64,000 nt of DNA. Origin: Alsobacter soli (GTDB taxonomy: Bacteria; Pseudomonadota; Alphaproteobacteria; Rhizobiales; Beijerinckiaceae). The position numbers and the translations under genes are program-made. Numbering within the stretch: position 1 is the first letter of the stretch; the number at the start of each line of letters is the position of its first letter. The notes below the pieces were generated by a model that was not told the DNA's origin, did not search any database, and saw only the letters and a program-made list of their open reading frames with translations. The DNA lies in NCBI RefSeq assembly GCF_003004785.1, contig NZ_PVZS01000011.1, positions 1 to 64,000 on the forward strand, given 5' to 3'. Shown one piece after another: positions 8,993 to 17,896 of the stretch.

Positions 8993-10101
8993 TGGCGGGC
9001 CTGACTGTTCGCTCCCTGGGCGTGAAGGAGCCCGGGCTCGCAGGGTTCTTCTCCTACGAGGAGGGCCCCTTGCCCGACGGCCATTTCAGGGTGGAGACGA
9101 TGTTCAGCGGCCTGTCAGCCGGGACCGAACTCACCTTCCTGAAAGGCACCAATCCCTACCTGCGGGCGCGCTGGGACGAGCCCTATGGCGTCTTCGTCGC
9201 GGATGAGCCGTCCGCGTCCTATCCCGTGCCCTTCCTCGGCTACATGGAGGTCGGGCGCGTGGTCGAGAGCCGCGCCCAGGCGCCCCGGGAAGGCGAGGTC
9301 GTCGCCATGGCCTATGGCCACAAGACGGCCCATACGGCCGACGCTCTGGAGTCCTTCTACGCGCCGCTCCCGCCCGACCTTGACCCCCTCCTTGGCGTCT
9401 TCGTCGCCCAGATGGGGCCGATCTGCGCAAACGGACTCCTGCACGCGGCGGCGGACGCCGTGGGGCCGGACGTCCGCAGCCTCGGCGACGGCGTCGCCGG
9501 TCGGCGCGTCCTCGTCATGGGAGGCGGCGTCGTCGGCATGTTGACCGCGCTCTTCGCCCGCCGTTTCGGCGCGGGCGCGGTGATCGTCGTGGACCCGTCC
9601 TGGCGCCGACGAGCCAGGGCCGAGGCGCTCGGGTTCGAGACCTTGGACGAGGAGCAGGCCTGGGTTCACGTGAAGGACCGCTGGCGCAATGGGGCGAGCG
9701 ACCGTGGCGCCGACGTGGTGTTTCAGTGCCGGGCGTCCGGGGCGGCCCTGCACCAGAGCCTGAAGGCGTTACGGCCCCAGGGCGCGGTCATCGACCTCGC
9801 CTTTTACCAGGAGGGCGCGGAAGCCCTGCGGCTCGGCGAAGAGTTCCACCACAATGGCCTCGCCATCCGCTGCGCCCAGATCGGCCGCGTCCCGCGCGGC
9901 TGCTCCTTCGCGTGGAGCCGGCAGCGTCTGGCCGGGGAGACCCTGGGGTTGCTGGCGCAGGACGGCGCCGCCATTCGACAGCGCCTCGTGTCTCACGTCG
10001 TCCCGTTCGAGGAGGGCCCCGACTTTCTGGGCGCCCTCGTCCGCGATCGCCCGGACTTCATGCAGGTGGTGTTCGCCTTCGCGCCGCCGGGAGAGGCCTG
10101 A
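8992..10101 (+). CDS. MDR-superfamily (zinc alcohol dehydrogenase-like) oxidoreductase
   Basis: The 369-residue protein has the medium-chain dehydrogenase layout. A GroES-like N-terminal domain (FSGLSAGTELTFLKG about residue 38, GYMEVGRVVE near 83) precedes a Rossmann domain with GRRVLVMGGGVVGMLTA (about 168-185). The structural four-cysteine zinc loop of classical alcohol dehydrogenases is absent, so it resembles the threonine-dehydrogenase-like proteins of glycan loci. It is translationally coupled to the preceding Gfo/Idh/MocA gene. A joint role in modifying a sugar or its precursor is inferred. Confidence 0.82.
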   Translation: MAGLTVRSLGVKEPGLAGFFSYEEGPLPDGHFRVETMFSGLSAGTELTFLKGTNPYLRARWDEPYGVFVADEPSASYPVPFLGYMEVGRVVESRAQAPREGEVVAMAYGHKTAHTADALESFYAPLPPDLDPLLGVFVAQMGPICANGLLHAAADAVGPDVRSLGDGVAGRRVLVMGGGVVGMLTALFARRFGAGAVIVVDPSWRRRARAEALGFETLDEEQAWVHVKDRWRNGASDRGADVVFQCRASGAALHQSLKALRPQGAVIDLAFYQEGAEALRLGEEFHHNGLAIRCAQIGRVPRGCSFAWSRQRLAGETLGLLAQDGAAIRQRLVSHVVPFEEGPDFLGALVRDRPDFMQVVFAFAPPGEA

Positions 10102-10104
10102 CCC

Positions 10105-11304
10105 GTGGGCGGCGATGGGCCCGTGCGAATCCTGTTCGTGTTCGCCTGGCTTGTGGTGGGCGGCGAAGAGACCGAGGTCCGGCTGCTCGCCAGGCATCTG
10201 GACCCGAACAGGTTCAACCTGGACGTAGTGGCCTGCTTCCGCCGGGACGGCATGCCGGAGCAGACAATCCACCAGCTGCGGGCGCTGGGCGTCGACGTGG
10301 ACGAAACGCCCTATGCGCTCTCGTTCGAGGAGACGGTGGACTATCTCGCGCGCAAGATGCTGGACTACGACGTGGTCGTGGCCTGCCAGGCGGTTCCGGA
10401 CGTCTACCCGGCTCTACGCAAGATGGAGCGCCCTCCACCCTTGATCGAGCACGGCGGATTGGTCTCAGAGGCCCTCGCCGGACCAAAGGACCTGACGGCG
10501 CGCTATGTCGGCGTCTGCGCGGCCATCCGCGACGCGGCTGCCTCCCGAATGCAGGGGCGCGCCCACCACGCCCTCGAAATCCCCAGCATGGTCGACCTCG
10601 GGGAGTTCCCGGAAGGGCAGCGCGACTTCGTGCGGGCGGAACTGGGGCTGTCTGGATCGGACATCCTCGTCGGGTGGGTCGGGCGCCTCGACCGCAAGAA
10701 GCGCGTCGAGGACTTCATTCACGCGGCCGCATCGGTGGCCGGGCGCCACGCCGACACCCGGTTCCTCGTGGTCGGCGGGCCGGACGCCTTCATGCCCGAA
10801 TTTGCGGCGGAGCTGCGGGACCTCACGGCATCGCTGGGTCTGATGAACAGGCTGTCGTTCCTGGGCGACCGCCCTGACGTGCCGCGTCTCCTGACAGGCT
10901 TCGACATCTTCGTCTGGCTATCCGAAGGCGAAGGCATGCCGCACGTCATCGCCGAGGCCGGCGCAGCACGGCTCGCGGTGGTGGCGACACGCGACAACGG
11001 CGTGGTGGAACAGATCGACGAGGAAAAAACCGGGCTCTTTGTTCCGCACCGGGATCCCGCCGCCGCGGCGGCGGCGGTCAGCAGGCTCGTCGTCGGGCCG
11101 GACCTTCGGCGGCGGCTCGGCGATGGTCTGCGCAGGACCGTGGAGAACGCGTTTTCGGCAGCGGCGGTCGTGCAGCGTTGGGAGGCGTTGTTTCGCGAAC
11201 TCGCCGGCCGAGCGAAGAGCGCCAACGTCCCGAGTGAACCGGGGAGGCTCTCCGGGAGTGTCACCGCACGAGTTGGAGACGCGGCCGGGCGGAGCGACTC
11301 CTGA
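10105..11304 (+). CDS. GT4-type glycosyltransferase
   Basis: A 399-residue GT-B glycosyltransferase. The N-terminus (RILFVFAWLVVGGEETEVRLLA) is the acceptor half. The donor half has ILVGWVGRLDRKKRVEDFIHAA, a V-GG-D segment and the FVWLSEGEGMPHVIAEAGA E-x7-E region. It starts with GTG at 10105, three bases after the preceding stop, behind GAGAGG; a second in-frame GTG at 10123 is possible. It closes the four-gene glycan operon. Its last 44 bases overlap a small convergent gene on the other strand. Confidence 0.87.
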   Translation: MGGDGPVRILFVFAWLVVGGEETEVRLLARHLDPNRFNLDVVACFRRDGMPEQTIHQLRALGVDVDETPYALSFEETVDYLARKMLDYDVVVACQAVPDVYPALRKMERPPPLIEHGGLVSEALAGPKDLTARYVGVCAAIRDAAASRMQGRAHHALEIPSMVDLGEFPEGQRDFVRAELGLSGSDILVGWVGRLDRKKRVEDFIHAAASVAGRHADTRFLVVGGPDAFMPEFAAELRDLTASLGLMNRLSFLGDRPDVPRLLTGFDIFVWLSEGEGMPHVIAEAGAARLAVVATRDNGVVEQIDEEKTGLFVPHRDPAAAAAAVSRLVVGPDLRRRLGDGLRRTVENAFSAAAVVQRWEALFRELAGRAKSANVPSEPGRLSGSVTARVGDAAGRSDS

Positions 11305-11542
11305 AGCGGACCTCGACGGTGTCCCCATCCACGGCCCGCGTGTCTGGAAACGTCAGGTACCCCAACTCATGAGCAAGCTGCTGGGCCTGCTCCAGGGCGT
11401 CTGATGCAAGACGCATGACGATCTCGGGTGCGGAGGTCGCGAGAGCGGCCGCAAGAAGCCCTATTTCGACGCCTTCGACGAATTCCTGCGACCGTCCCGG
11501 AAATCGGACCGAAAGCCCTTCGACAACCTCGATACGCCGCAT
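11261..11542 (-). CDS. Small conserved-looking hypothetical protein
   Basis: I do not recognise a named family. The 93-residue product begins MRRIEVVEGLSVRFPGRSQE, is acidic in the middle and basic at the end, and has no membrane segment. Reality is supported by a near-perfect AGGAGG ribosome-binding site seven bases before ATG 11542. A longer upstream extension of the same frame runs antisense through the next gene and is not believed. The 3' end overlaps the convergent glycosyltransferase by 44 bases. It may be a small cytoplasmic regulatory or stress protein, but nothing in the sequence proves it. Confidence 0.55.
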   Translation of the reverse strand: MRRIEVVEGLSVRFPGRSQEFVEGVEIGLLAAALATSAPEIVMRLASDALEQAQQLAHELGYLTFPDTRAVDGDTVEVRFRSRSARPRLQLVR

Positions 11543-11665
11543 CCCGCGCCTCCTGATCTGGGCGCAGACTGGGCCGTGATGGTTAACGAATTCTCGCACG
11601 GACCTGGCCACGGCGGGAACATCGCACCCGCCTTGGAATTGGGCTTCCTCCAAGGAACGGATCGC

Positions 11666-12094
11666 ATGGGCATTGAACAGGGCACGCCGCCTTCGGGGGA
11701 GGCGCCGAAAGAGGTGCTCCCGGTGGCCGAGGAATCTCTTTCCGTCAGGAAGGAGACGGTCACGACGGAGCGCGTCAGGATAAGCACGCGAACCCACGAG
11801 AGGACCGAACTCGCCGAGATGGACTTGGCGAGCGAGGAACTCGATGTCGTTCGTGTGCCGATCGGACGCGAGGTGAGCCAAGCGCCAGGCGTGCGCACCG
11901 AGGGAGAGGTCACCATCATTCCTGTTCTCGAGGAGGTGGTGGTGCTCGAGAAGCGCCTCGTGCTGCGCGAAGAACTTCATGTCCGCCGCAATCGCCATGT
12001 CGAGACGTTCCGGAGGCCGATCGCGCTCCGAACCCAGGAAGCTGTCGTGGAGCGCGTGCCAGTGAACGAAGAAAGGAAATCGGACGATGTCTGA
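11666..12094 (+). CDS. YsnF/AvaK-domain (DUF2382) stress-type protein
   Basis: The 142-residue protein is one DUF2382 unit: EVLPVAEESLSVRKETVTTERVRI is followed by repeated charged strands and ends in EAVVERVPVNEERKSDDV. The domain is found in general-stress proteins of soil bacteria, with no known biochemistry. ATG 11666 has AAGGAA upstream. The stop lies eight bases inside the next gene, which carries the same domain, so this is a translationally coupled paralogous pair. It has no signal peptide or membrane segment. Confidence 0.8.
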   Translation: MGIEQGTPPSGEAPKEVLPVAEESLSVRKETVTTERVRISTRTHERTELAEMDLASEELDVVRVPIGREVSQAPGVRTEGEVTIIPVLEEVVVLEKRLVLREELHVRRNRHVETFRRPIALRTQEAVVERVPVNEERKSDDV

Positions 12095-13046
12095 CGCATA
12101 TCAAGCCTCGACGGCCGGCCAGATGAGCGGAACGGGCGCTCGCAACGTGACAGCCATGTTCAAGAGCAGGGCCGAGGCGGAGAGGGCGGTCCAGGCCCTG
12201 ACCGAGGAGGGCTTCGCCCGAGAGGACATCCGCATGGTCGAGGGCAACCAGTCGGCTTCCGGCTACAACGAGGAATACAGCGGCTCGGGCGAAGGCTTCT
12301 GGGCTTCGCTGCGCGACCTGTTTTTCCCCGAGGAAGACCGCCACGTCTATGCGGAAGGATTGCGGCGCGGCGGCTATCTCGTCTCGGTCCGCACGACGCC
12401 CGACACCTATGAGCGCGCCGCCGACATCCTCGATGACGAAGGCACGCTCGATCTGGACCAGCGCGAAGCCGCCTGGCGCTCGCAGGGCTGGTCCGGCTAC
12501 GCGGGCTCGGACTACGCGGGAACGGCGTCCACGGGGACATCCGCGCCGGTGAGCGCATCCTCCATGGGGGCGGCAGGATCCTATGGCGGCCCCACGAGTG
12601 GATCCGCCACTGACAGGATGGCCTCCACGGGCCAGTCCGGTCGGGCTGAAGAGGTCATTCCCATCGCCGAGGAGCAATTGCGCGTTGGCAAGCGAATCCG
12701 CGAAGGCGGCCGCGTCCGGGTCAGGAGCTACGTGGTCGAGGAGCCTGTCTCGGAGCAGGTGACCCTGCGCGAGGAGCGGGTCTCGGTGGAACGGCGGCCG
12801 GTCGACCGCGAACTGGCAGGCGACATCGACCCGTTCAAGGAGCGGACCGTGGAGCTCGACGAAAAGGCGGAGCAGGCGGTCGTGGCGAAGGAGGCCCGCG
12901 TTCGCGAGGAGCTGGTCGTCCGTAAGGACGTCGAGAACCGAAAAGAGACCATCAACGACACCGTCCGCCGCACGGAGGTGGACGTGCAGGACGAACGCGC
13001 CAACAAGCTCGGGACCGGCACGACCGGCGAGCCGCCCAGGCGCTGA
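12087..13046 (+). CDS. YsnF/AvaK-domain protein with N-terminal YflT-like general-stress module
   Basis: The 319-residue protein has an N-terminal YflT-like module (about residues 18-125, TAMFKSRAEAERAVQALTEEGF through TPDTYERAADILDDEG). A Ser/Gly/Thr-rich linker (about 130-185) leads to a C-terminal DUF2382 domain (EVIPIAEEQLRVGKRIREGG to the end). The YflT module is known from heat- and salt-induced proteins. The linker and highly charged tail suggest a flexible, possibly envelope-associated protein, but no export signal is visible. It overlaps the preceding DUF2382 gene by eight bases. Confidence 0.82.
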   Translation: MSDAYQASTAGQMSGTGARNVTAMFKSRAEAERAVQALTEEGFAREDIRMVEGNQSASGYNEEYSGSGEGFWASLRDLFFPEEDRHVYAEGLRRGGYLVSVRTTPDTYERAADILDDEGTLDLDQREAAWRSQGWSGYAGSDYAGTASTGTSAPVSASSMGAAGSYGGPTSGSATDRMASTGQSGRAEEVIPIAEEQLRVGKRIREGGRVRVRSYVVEEPVSEQVTLREERVSVERRPVDRELAGDIDPFKERTVELDEKAEQAVVAKEARVREELVVRKDVENRKETINDTVRRTEVDVQDERANKLGTGTTGEPPRR

Positions 13047-13598
13047 GTTCAAGGCGGCCGGGCCATGGCGACGCAGTTGGGAGCGGCCGCGCCGCCATCC
13101 CGCGCGCAGGTACCGGCCGCTCGCAGGCCGCCCAGTTCGGCCCCTCTCCACGCCGGCGACCGGTGCCACCGCGCTCCACCAGGGGCGGCAGGCGTTCCTG
13201 CCCCTGGTCGTCGCCATCCTATGCCGCCCCTACCCGCCGGGCCTTGAGGCCTCGCCCCTCAGGCAGGGGCCGCCCCCGATCTGTCGAAACGTCGCGCCGC
13301 GTGAAAGTTGGCCGCAGGCGTTCGGTCCGTCACGCCCTCGATCCTGTGCCGGGCGCCGCCATGGGGCGCGGGGCGGCAGCCGGGGGCTTGTGCTCAGGGG
13401 GCGAAATCGGCTTACTCGGTGGGCGTGATGCGTCCGATTTGCGGACCGACGGCTCCGCCGTCCACGCGACTGTTTAAAAGGCCGGGTTGTCCGGCGATGG
13501 CTTCGCAGACGCGAGGCCCGTTTTGGCGAGGTCCGCCGCAAGCGCTTTCGGTTCGGTCGAAGGCTGCTCGACGGCGGATCCGGGAAAAGGGATTGGAA
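13047..13598 (+). other. Intergenic stretch without a convincing gene
   Basis: This 552-bp gap follows the stress pair. A 60-codon frame at 13065-13247 is Pro/Ala-rich with no ribosome-binding site and is probably chance. Minus-strand frames here are the extensions of shadows. A promoter for the 69-residue gene at 13599 presumably lies in 13400-13590, where the AT content rises (TGTTTAAAAG at about 13468-13479), but no clear -35/-10 pair stands out. Confidence 0.4.
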
Positions 13599-13808
13599 AT
13601 GAGCCAGCTCGAGCGCCTTGAGCACATCATGTCCCTGTGCGCGAGCGCACGCAGGCTCGCCAGGGTGGAGACGGAGCCCCTGGTGGCGCGCCTTCTCGAC
13701 ATGATCCTGCTGGAGGTCGGCGAGAGCCTGTCGCGAACCCCCGGGCACCGCGTCCGTGTTTTTCGGCCCCGGGTCGTCGCGCCGCCGGACGCTGAGCAAG
13801 AGGCCTGA
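13599..13808 (+). CDS. Small hypothetical protein
   Basis: A 69-residue product, unrecognised: amphipathic and Leu/Arg-rich, starting MSQLERLEHIMSLCASARRL. ATG 13599 is preceded by AAAAGG. The frame is open further upstream without a better start. Its stop codon (13806-13808) abuts exactly the stop of the convergent NdvA-like gene (13809-13811). The helical look and single cysteine tell little. It is possibly a real short regulatory protein, with moderate doubt. Confidence 0.45.
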   Translation: MSQLERLEHIMSLCASARRLARVETEPLVARLLDMILLEVGESLSRTPGHRVRVFRPRVVAPPDAEQEA

Positions 13809-15593
13809 TCAGCTGGCCGCCACGGCGGGGGCAGTCGAGCCGCCGCCGTCCATGAACTGGGCCCGCGCAAGGGCTGCGAAGCGACCGCCCTGGGAGACGA
13901 GCGCCTCGAAGGTGCCGGCCTCCACGATCCGCCCCTGGTCGAACACCAGGATGCGGTTGGCGGACCTGATCGTGGCCAGGCGGTGCGCGATCACGAAGGT
14001 CGTGCGCCCGGCCATCACCTCCTCCAGCGCCTTCTGGAGCTTCGCTTCCGTGCCGGCGTCCAGCGCCGAGGTCGCCTCGTCCAGGATCAGTATGGGCGGG
14101 TCCTTCAGCAGCGCCCGCGCGATGGAGATGCGCTGGCGCTCGCCGCCGGACAGCGAGCGGCCGCGCTCGCCCACCATGGTGTCCACGCCGGCCGGCAGGC
14201 GCTGGATGAACTCGGCCGCCTGGGCCCGCTCGAGCGCGATGCGGATGTCCTCGTCCGTCGCGTCGGGCCGGCCCACGCGCAGGTTCTCGTCGATCTCGCG
14301 CGCGAACAGCATGGGCTCCTGGAACACCACGCCGATGTTGCGCCGGAGCGAGGTCAGCGAGATGTCCCGGATGTCGTGGCCGTCGATCATGATGCGGCCT
14401 GACTGCGGGTCGAAAGCCCGATGGAGCAGGCCAAGCGTGGTGGACTTGCCGGACCCGGTGGCGCCGACGAGCGCGATGGTTTCGCCCGGCTGGACGCTGA
14501 AGCTCACGTCCGTGACGGCCGACCGCTTGCCGTCATACGAGAAGCTGACGTCCTGGAACTCCACATGGCCTTTCACGCGGCCCACATCGGGAGCGCCCGG
14601 CGCGTCGCGCACGGCCGGCGTGGTGTCGCAAACGTCGAAGAACTCCTTCAGCTTGGGAACCTGCAGGAACAGCGTGTTGATGAAGGTGACGACCTGCTCC
14701 ATGCGGGCGATCAGCATGGTGGCGAGGCTCATGAAGGCGACGATCTGGCCGACGGTGGCCAGCCCCTTGAGGTTCAGGTAGGTGCCCAGCAGGAAGATGC
14801 CCAGGATGGTGAGCGTCGCCGAGGCGCGGGTCGCCACCGCGGCCAGCGCCCACCAGGAGAGCACGGGGATCTGGGCCTTGAGCAGTTGCTCGGTGAGCTC
14901 CCGCATGGCGCGGGTCTCGTGCTCGATCCGGGTGAAGCTCTGGATCACCGGCACGTTGCCCAGCGCGTCCGACGCGTGCTCCGCGAGGGAGGAATTGTAG
15001 CGCTCCACCGACCCCTGCATGGTCTCGGTCTTGCGCAGCACGCTGGTGGTCAGGATGGTGAACACCGCCATGAGGATCAGCAGGAGGCCGCCGAGCCGCC
15101 AGTTGATGAACAGGCTGAGCGGCAGGAGCACGACAAGCGTCACGAACGAGGCGAAGTGCTCGCGGAAGAACGACAGCAGGAGGCCCTGCATGCCGCCGGC
15201 GCCGTCGAGCATCACCTTCAGGACGCGCCCGGAATGCGTGGCCGTATGAAACGACAGCGGCAGCGTCAGCACGTGCTCGAAGAAGTTCGCCATGATGGCG
15301 AGGCGCCGCCGGTGGGCGATGCGGTCGGCATGGAGGGCCACGAGCACGCCACCCGCGATGGTCGCGAGCCCGAACAGCACCCAGATGACGATCACCGGGG
15401 CCAGCTCGCTCCAGCTCGGCGGCGTGCCGGTCGCCTGCGCGTGCGACAGGAGGTCGATGATGCGCCCGAAGAGCAGCGGCTCGGCGAACTGGGCGACCGC
15501 CAGGCCCACATTGGCCAGCGCCAGAAGGAGCCCCAGCCGCGCCTCTGGCCCGAGTTGCTGCAAGACCCGCATGTAAAGGCGGAAGGTCGTCAT
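13809..15593 (-). CDS. ndvA: NdvA-like glucan exporter, fused ABC permease/ATPase
   Basis: The 594-residue half-transporter has an N-terminal six-TM exporter domain (about residues 15-310) and a C-terminal ATPase. The ATPase shows Walker [10 protein letters not shown], a Q-loop in VVFQEPM, signature LSGGERQ, Walker B ILILDEAT and the H-loop IAHRL. The N-terminus ([22 protein letters not shown]) resembles NdvA/ChvA, which exports cyclic beta-1,2-glucan to the periplasm for osmo-adaptation and host interaction. No glucan synthase gene is in the window, so the cargo is inferred from similarity. It acts as a homodimer in the inner membrane. Confidence 0.78.
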   Translation of the reverse strand: MTTFRLYMRVLQQLGPEARLGLLLALANVGLAVAQFAEPLLFGRIIDLLSHAQATGTPPSWSELAPVIVIWVLFGLATIAGGVLVALHADRIAHRRRLAIMANFFEHVLTLPLSFHTATHSGRVLKVMLDGAGGMQGLLLSFFREHFASFVTLVVLLPLSLFINWRLGGLLLILMAVFTILTTSVLRKTETMQGSVERYNSSLAEHASDALGNVPVIQSFTRIEHETRAMRELTEQLLKAQIPVLSWWALAAVATRASATLTILGIFLLGTYLNLKGLATVGQIVAFMSLATMLIARMEQVVTFINTLFLQVPKLKEFFDVCDTTPAVRDAPGAPDVGRVKGHVEFQDVSFSYDGKRSAVTDVSFSVQPGETIALVGATGSGKSTTLGLLHRAFDPQSGRIMIDGHDIRDISLTSLRRNIGVVFQEPMLFAREIDENLRVGRPDATDEDIRIALERAQAAEFIQRLPAGVDTMVGERGRSLSGGERQRISIARALLKDPPILILDEATSALDAGTEAKLQKALEEVMAGRTTFVIAHRLATIRSANRILVFDQGRIVEAGTFEALVSQGGRFAALARAQFMDGGGSTAPAVAAS

Positions 15594-15766
15594 GTGATCC
15601 CCTTTATTTGCGGCGGCTTTACCCTACTGCCTCGTTCCCGCCAATCGACATAATGCCGAAGATCAAGTCTCGTTCACTTAACCGTTCCTTCAGCCGCTAA
15701 AACCTAAGGTAGCCATCCCAGGCGCAGAAGCGCCGGGTTCGTCCAGAACGCCCGGGATTGATCATC

Positions 15767-16534
15767 ATGGATTTAGCGACCGGAGTCGGGCTCGCCATCG
15801 GCATGGGCGTGGTGACGACGCTCATCGTCCTGGGGGGCGGTTTCGGCCAGTATTACGACATGCACGCCGTGATCGTGATCGGCGGCGGCTGCACGGCGGC
15901 CACCATCATTCGTTTTCCGTTTTCCGCCATGGCCCACGGCCTGCCCATGGGGGCCAAGTTCGCCTTCTCCATGCGCAAGATGCACCCGCGCGACCTGATC
16001 GAGGAGATCGCCAAGATCGCCGACGTGGTGCGCAAGAGCGGCCCCATGGCGCTGGAGAGCGTCCAGGTCGACGACGCCTTCCTGGCCCAGGGCATCCGCT
16101 TCCTGGCGGACGGCTACGACCGCGACTTTATCCGGGACACCATGGAGCGCGACCGCGACAACTTTCTCCAGCGCCTTGACGAGGGGCAGAAGATCTACCG
16201 CCACATTGGCGACGCCGCGCCCGCCTGGGGCATGATCGGCACGCTGGTCGGCATGGTGCAGATGTTCGCCAACATGGAGGATCCCTCCAAGCTCGGGCCC
16301 TTCATGGCGGTGTCGCTGTTGGCGACGCTTTACGGCGCGCTCGTCGGCAACCTGTTCTGCCTGCCGCTGGCGGACAAGCTCCACCTCAAGCTGGAGGAGG
16401 AGGACATCTCCCGGACGCTGATCATCGACGGCATCCTGCAGATCCGCGACGCCAAGAGCCCGACCATCGTGAAGGAGATGTTGCTCGCCTACCTCTCCGA
16501 GCATGATCGCCACGCCATGGCCGAGGCGGCCTGA
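15767..16534 (+). CDS. MotA-like stator/proton-channel protein
   Basis: The 255-residue protein is a MotA/TolQ/ExbB-type inner-membrane channel subunit. It has two N-terminal membrane segments (about 5-22 and 28-50), a long cytoplasmic loop, and the channel pair GMIGTLVGMVQMF and MAVSLLATLYGALVGNLFCLPL with characteristic prolines. ATG 15767 is chosen; a TTG nine bases upstream is also possible. The MotB-like partner follows 21 bases downstream. No flagellar genes are nearby, so it could power flagellar rotation as a detached stator operon or another proton-driven envelope machine. Confidence 0.85.
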   Translation: MDLATGVGLAIGMGVVTTLIVLGGGFGQYYDMHAVIVIGGGCTAATIIRFPFSAMAHGLPMGAKFAFSMRKMHPRDLIEEIAKIADVVRKSGPMALESVQVDDAFLAQGIRFLADGYDRDFIRDTMERDRDNFLQRLDEGQKIYRHIGDAAPAWGMIGTLVGMVQMFANMEDPSKLGPFMAVSLLATLYGALVGNLFCLPLADKLHLKLEEEDISRTLIIDGILQIRDAKSPTIVKEMLLAYLSEHDRHAMAEAA

Positions 16535-16555
16535 ACTCCAGCGGGATAGCATCGC

Positions 16556-17380
16556 GTGGCGCGCAAGAAGGGGGCGGCCCACGGCGGAGGACACGGCTGG
16601 TTCGTGACCTTCGCGGATCTCATGGGCTTGCTCATGAGCTTCTTCGTGATGCTCACGGCCATGTCCACCCAGGACCAGAAAAAGATGCAGGCCGTCGCCG
16701 GCTCCATGCGCGACGCCTTCGGCGTGCAGCGCGAGTCGCGCTTCGCCGGCGTGATCGAGTCGGACGGCATCCCGACCCGCCCCAACCTCAAGAACATCAA
16801 GCAGGCGCCGCCCGAGCAGGGCTCCGACTTCACGGCCCCCAGCCAGTTCGACCGGCCCGACGACGGCATCGCGGTGACGTCCTTCGACCGCGCCTTCGCG
16901 CTCGCAGCCGCCTCCCTGCGGCAAGCGCTGCAGGACATGCCTGAGATCACGGAGGTCTCGAAGAACATCATCATCGAGGAGACCAAGGACGGCCTGAACG
17001 TCTCCATCGTGGATCAGGACGGCCGGGCCATGTTCCCGGACGGCTCGCGCGAGCCCTATGAGCGCACCCGCAAGGTCATCGAGGCGATCGCCCCGGCCGT
17101 GCGCAAGCTGCCGAACCGCGTCGCCATCACGGGCCACACCTCCGCCTCGCGGCCGGGGTCGCGCCCGGGTTGGACCGCCTGGGACCTCTCCGTCGGACGG
17201 GCCGCCAGCGTCCGCGAGATCCTGGCCGGCGCCGGCCTGCCGGAGAACCGCTTCGCCTCCGTGACCGGGAAGGCCGACACGGAGCCGATGTTCCCCGACA
17301 ATCCCTACCTGCCCGCGAACCGGCGCGTGACCATCACGCTCATGCGCGAGGCCCCGCCCCTGCCGGCCGGGAGATTCTGA
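16556..17380 (+). CDS. MotB-like stator protein with OmpA peptidoglycan-binding domain
   Basis: The 274-residue protein has one N-terminal TM helix containing the proton-carrying aspartate (WFVTFADLMGLLMSFFVML, near residue 21). A plug region follows (STQDQKKMQAVAGSMRDAFG), then an OmpA-like domain (about 165-265, ITGHTSAS, DLSVGRAASV, ANRRVTI) that anchors it to peptidoglycan. It starts with GTG at 16556 and is co-oriented with the MotA-like gene. The pair forms a proton-driven stator. The absence of other flagellar genes leaves the driven machine unknown. Confidence 0.85.
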   Translation: MARKKGAAHGGGHGWFVTFADLMGLLMSFFVMLTAMSTQDQKKMQAVAGSMRDAFGVQRESRFAGVIESDGIPTRPNLKNIKQAPPEQGSDFTAPSQFDRPDDGIAVTSFDRAFALAAASLRQALQDMPEITEVSKNIIIEETKDGLNVSIVDQDGRAMFPDGSREPYERTRKVIEAIAPAVRKLPNRVAITGHTSASRPGSRPGWTAWDLSVGRAASVREILAGAGLPENRFASVTGKADTEPMFPDNPYLPANRRVTITLMREAPPLPAGRF

Positions 17381-17395
17381 GCGGAGACGGTCGCC

Positions 17396-17896
17396 TTAGC
17401 GGCCGCTCTCCACGATCATGTCCCAGTAGACGCGGTATTTCGCGCCGGGCCTGTCCACCGCCGCGATGCCGAAGCGCCGCCCGTTGGGGGCCAGCAGGAC
17501 CCTGTTGTGCGGCGGCGAATCCCGCCACCCCGAGAACGCCTCCGCCAGGGTGCGGTAGCCGGCGGACACGCGCTCGGCGCGGCCCGAGCCCAGCGACGCC
17601 TTCTGCGCCGCGATGGCGGGCGTCTCGCCCCAGGTGGACGTGTCCGTGGCGGCGACGCTGCCCGCGCGCTGCCGCGCCTGGGCCACGAGGCCTGGATCGA
17701 GCTCCAGCGCCGCGAGCCCATTCTTCGCCCGGTAGGCGTTGATCATCTCCAGCGCCGCCTGCTCGTCGAGCGAGGCCCCCTGGTCCAGCCGCTGGTAGAA
17801 GCTCGGCACGGCCTCTGACGGCGCCTTCTGGGGCGTATTGCAGCCGGCGAGGGCGGCGCCGCACAGGGCGAGCGCCGCCAGAATACGGGTGTTCAT
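17396..17896 (-). CDS. CAP/SCP-domain lipoprotein
   Basis: The 166-residue product starts with a lipoprotein signal (lipobox ALAGC, cysteine at 19) and contains a CAP (SCP/PR-1) domain: EMINAYRAKNGLAALELDPGLVAQA, then SAGYRTLAEAFSGWRDSPPHNRVLLAPNGRRFGIA. CAP proteins are secreted or surface proteins with diverse and mostly unknown roles. It shares one base with the stop codon of the MscS-type gene upstream (TGATG at 17898-17894), so the two are one operon. Confidence 0.85.
   Translation of the reverse strand: MNTRILAALALCGAALAGCNTPQKAPSEAVPSFYQRLDQGASLDEQAALEMINAYRAKNGLAALELDPGLVAQARQRAGSVAATDTSTWGETPAIAAQKASLGSGRAERVSAGYRTLAEAFSGWRDSPPHNRVLLAPNGRRFGIAAVDRPGAKYRVYWDMIVESGR

Noticed and set aside
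11600-11665. EcfG-type general-stress promoter before the DUF2382 genes (GGAAC at 11616-11620)
   Set aside because: A GGAAC box is present, but no matching GTT -10 box is found 16-17 bases downstream, so the site is not called.
13065-13247. 60-codon plus-strand open frame
   Set aside because: Pro/Ala-rich with no ribosome-binding site; consistent with random high-GC sequence.
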